In this document: positions 5,002 to 6,379 of the stretch, one piece after another | Layout of the letters: the number at the start of each line of letters is the position of its first letter | Position numbering within the stretch: position 1 is the first letter of the stretch | Origin: JBBDNV01 sp040877415 | GTDB taxonomy: Bacteria; Planctomycetota; Planctomycetia; Pirellulales; PALSA-1355 | NCBI GenBank assembly: GCA_040877415.1 | Contig: JBBDNV010000050.1 | Coordinates: 1-6,379, forward strand | DNA length: 6,379 bases | Direction of reading: 5' to 3' | Notes under the pieces: model-generated | Database searches by the model: none | Told to the model about the DNA's origin: nothing | What the model saw: the letters and a program-made list of their open reading frames with translations, nothing else | Made by a program: the position numbers and the translations under genes

Positions 5002-5967
5002 CTAGAACGCCGCAGCCGAGTCTTTTCGGGCCGGCCGATCTTTTGTCGTCCAGATGACCACGGCCGAAATCAACAGGCCGGCGAAGACGTCGGAGAAATA
5101 GTGCATGCCGGTGGTTACCGTCGATATGACGACGACAACGTTGAGAAGGGCCACAGGCCAGAACATCCGGCGGGAGCCATAAAAGGCCGCGGCTAACAGC
5201 ACCGCCCAGATCGTGTGGAATGATGGAAACGTGATCAGGCCCTCGGTTTCGCGCCACGTCACGAGCGTGCGGGCGCCTGAGCGCAATGCGTCAAAATGTT
5301 CGACGCATTGCCGGCAGTACGCCGGAACCGGCAACTCGTACACCGGACCGTAAGTTCCCTTCGCCGGCCACAGGAAGAAGCCCACGACGGTGATCAGGCT
5401 GGCGACCATGAAGCGCACGAGAAACTTGTCGAGGTGGTAACGGTCGTTCGTAAGTCCCAGCCAGACGATTGCCAAAATGGTCTGCGGGATGAGCGAGAAG
5501 TACGCCAGCCGCAGGACGAGCGCCATGGTCGGACGCTCGTTGACCCACCGAATCACTTCGGGCGCCGAGAGGCCCAAGGCAGCGTCGCAGCGGGCCAACA
5601 TCCAATCGGCCAGCGGCCAACCGCATGCGGCCACCGCGTACATGAGCACGGAGTAGACCGTTGAGAAAGCGACCAGCACGCACAGGGCTTTTAGCACGAG
5701 CACGAAATTCGGCGCCGGCCGCACGGTTTGATAGAACGCCGCCAGAGTTAGCAGAATCGCGCAGGTGGCCAGCGGCTCGAAGAAATCGGCAGGTGGAAAG
5801 ACGAGGCCCTGGAAGGCAATCAGCACGGCCGTAAACACGCCGGTCAATAGCGTCAAACGCACCATGGCGCGCGAGTCGTCGCCCAGCGCAAAGCGTTTCG
5901 GGTGGAACCAGGCTCGCAGCCGGTTTCGCGCGCGTGCGGCAGGAATTACTCCTCTAGGTCCATCCAT
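5002..5967 (-). CDS. PAP2-superfamily integral membrane protein, Aur1/inositol phosphotransferase-like
   Basis: Predicted polytopic inner-membrane phosphatase or phosphotransferase acting on lipid phosphates. Numbering here is from the alternative GTG at 5976, three codons upstream. Membrane segments are visible near 41-60, 68-82, 91-115, 152-175, 186-203, 256-266, 272-287 and 296-310. The PAP2 catalytic signatures are ITFPSFHT (248-255, His254) and STVTTGMHYFSDVFAG (285-300, His292 and Asp296). The first motif is not the classical KxxxxxxRP but WPAKGTYG (203-210). The Arg of the classical SR motif is Thr, as I recall for the Aur1-like branch. The 321-324 residue length fits that branch. The start is uncertain: ATG 5967 is preferred, GTG 5976 is possible, and neither has a ribosome site. 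The gene overlaps the end of the small frame at 5946-6128 by 22 nt. The lipid substrate cannot be read from sequence; phosphatidate-type phosphatase or head-group transferase are both possible. Confidence 0.88.
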   Translation of the reverse strand: MDGPRGVIPAARARNRLRAWFHPKRFALGDDSRAMVRLTLLTGVFTAVLIAFQGLVFPPADFFEPLATCAILLTLAAFYQTVRPAPNFVLVLKALCVLVAFSTVYSVLMYAVAACGWPLADWMLARCDAALGLSAPEVIRWVNERPTMALVLRLAYFSLIPQTILAIVWLGLTNDRYHLDKFLVRFMVASLITVVGFFLWPAKGTYGPVYELPVPAYCRQCVEHFDALRSGARTLVTWRETEGLITFPSFHTIWAVLLAAAFYGSRRMFWPVALLNVVVVISTVTTGMHYFSDVFAGLLISAVVIWTTKDRPARKDSAAAF

Positions 5968-6128
5968 TTGGCGCACCAGCCGTAGCTGGCAAAGTTCTGT
6001 GTGCGTATCGAGGGCGTCGCGGCCGGGCCAAACGTGGTCGCCCCATTGTCGGGGTATTCAGCTCCCCGAAACTCTACAATCTGGCCGGCGCGAAGCAGGG
6101 CTCGAAGTGCCGTGAAAATCCGGTCCAT
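5946..6128 (-). CDS. Small hypothetical protein overlapping the PAP2 gene start
   Basis: The ATG at 6128 opens a 60-residue frame ending GWCAKWMDLEE, with stop TAA at 5948-5946. It overlaps the start of the PAP2 gene in another frame. Its amino acid content is protein-like (helical DRIFTALRALLRAGQIVEF near the start, then an aromatic C-terminus), and third positions are roughly two-thirds G or C, as in real genes here. The frame extends upstream to a GTG at 6224, but that part is Arg/Pro/Gly-rich and looks untranslated. No good ribosome site precedes the ATG (GGAGG lies 17 nt away). I do not recognise it. It may be a short leader gene for the membrane protein, or a chance frame. Confidence 0.35.
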   Translation of the reverse strand: MDRIFTALRALLRAGQIVEFRGAEYPDNGATTFGPAATPSIRTQNFASYGWCAKWMDLEE

Positions 6129-6230
6129 TCGCCACGATCTGACAGCCTCCGGTCCGCATGGTCCGAATAAACGGCCGGGCGGTTGCCGCGCTTCTCGACG
6201 CCTCGACTCGCTAGCGCCTTGCACCGTCGA

Positions 6231-6260
6231 GTCACCACCAGCCCTGTCGCCACCAGCCCT
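6231..6260. repeat. Tandem duplication of a 15-bp unit
   Basis: GTCACCACCAGCCCT (6231-6245) is followed directly by GTCGCCACCAGCCCT (6246-6260), one substitution apart. It sits immediately upstream of the presumed tRNA promoter. Confidence 0.7.
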
Positions 6261-6288
6261 TGGCCGAACTGCTCAACGTGGGTAGACT
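6260..6288 (+). promoter_or_regulatory. Weak sigma70-like promoter candidate for the tRNA
   Basis: TTGGCC (6260-6265) and TAGACT (6283-6288) are separated by exactly 17 nt, placing a start near 6295, about ten bases before the tRNA. Matches to consensus are only 3/6 and 4/6, so the spacing and position carry most of the weight. Confidence 0.35.
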
Positions 6289-6305
6289 TAGGGACTTCAC
6301 CAACT

Positions 6306-6379
6306 GCCAGCGTAGCTTCAATTGGCAGAGCACCGCATTCGTAATGCGGGGGTTAAGGGTTCGACTCCCTTCGCTGGCT
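6306..6379 (+). tRNA. tRNA-Thr, anticodon CGT
   Basis: A full cloverleaf is visible: acceptor GCCAGCG/CGCTGGC (6306-6312 with 6372-6378), D stem GCTT/GAGC (6315-6318 with 6328-6331, one T-G pair), anticodon stem CCGCA/TGCGG (6333-6337 with 6345-6349), loop TTCGTAA (6338-6344), a five-base variable loop, and T arm AAGGG/CCCTT (6355-6359 with 6367-6371) with loop TTCGACT. The anticodon CGT (6340-6342) reads ACG. The discriminator base is T at 6379, the last base of the window, so whether CCA is encoded cannot be seen. Confidence 0.95.

Noticed and set aside
6306..6379. tRNA as an integration site for a mobile element
   Set aside because: No integrase, direct repeat of the tRNA 3' end or other mobile-element sign is visible; the downstream side is outside the window.
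1..6379. CRISPR array, insertion sequence, toxin-antitoxin or defence system
   Set aside because: No spaced repeats, transposase, nuclease or paired small toxin-like genes could be found on either strand.

Overview
The window looks like a GC-rich chromosomal segment of a Gram-negative bacterium. It carries a KDO-8-phosphate synthase gene (LPS sugar pathway), a lipoprotein gene with a clear lipobox, and a polytopic PAP2-family membrane protein. I favour a planctomycete of the Pirellulales type, from the gene mix, the large TPR/transglutaminase-like lipoprotein and the CCCCTGA-type heptads between genes. This is an inference and was not tested. All recognisable proteins are on the minus strand. 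A tRNA and a probable structured RNA are on the plus strand.

Layout from left to right. Bases 1-451 (minus) hold the first 150 residues of a very acidic, unrecognised protein that runs off the left edge; an excellent Shine-Dalgarno sets its start. Bases 452-1037 contain no convincing gene, but do contain a heptad repeat and two stacked hairpins that end the next operon. Bases 1038-4672 form one tightly packed minus-strand operon. In transcription order it is: a small possible SH3/KOW-like protein (4460-4672, TTG start), a diacylglycerol/sphingoid-type lipid kinase (3478-4455, TTG), KDO-8-P synthase of the metal-dependent type (2645-3475, GTG), and a lipoprotein with a transglutaminase-like fold lacking its catalytic Cys and a C-terminal TPR region (1038-2648, GTG). 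Gaps within the operon are +4, +2 and -4 bases, and no gene in it starts with ATG.

Bases 4673-5001 are intergenic and unusually rich in perfect hairpins. A 13-bp closing stem followed by seven T residues ends a putative plus-strand RNA, and several of its helices are mutually exclusive. Bases 5002-5967 (minus) encode a PAP2/Aur1-like integral membrane phosphatase or phosphotransferase. It overlaps the end of a small unrecognised reading frame (5946-6128). A complete tRNA-Thr(CGT) closes the window on the plus strand, with a weak promoter candidate and a 15-bp tandem repeat in front of it.

Functionally, the lipid kinase, KDO-8-P synthase, lipoprotein and PAP2 enzyme all point to envelope and membrane-lipid metabolism. 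The most interesting unexplained signal is the plus-strand structured RNA at 4787-4959.
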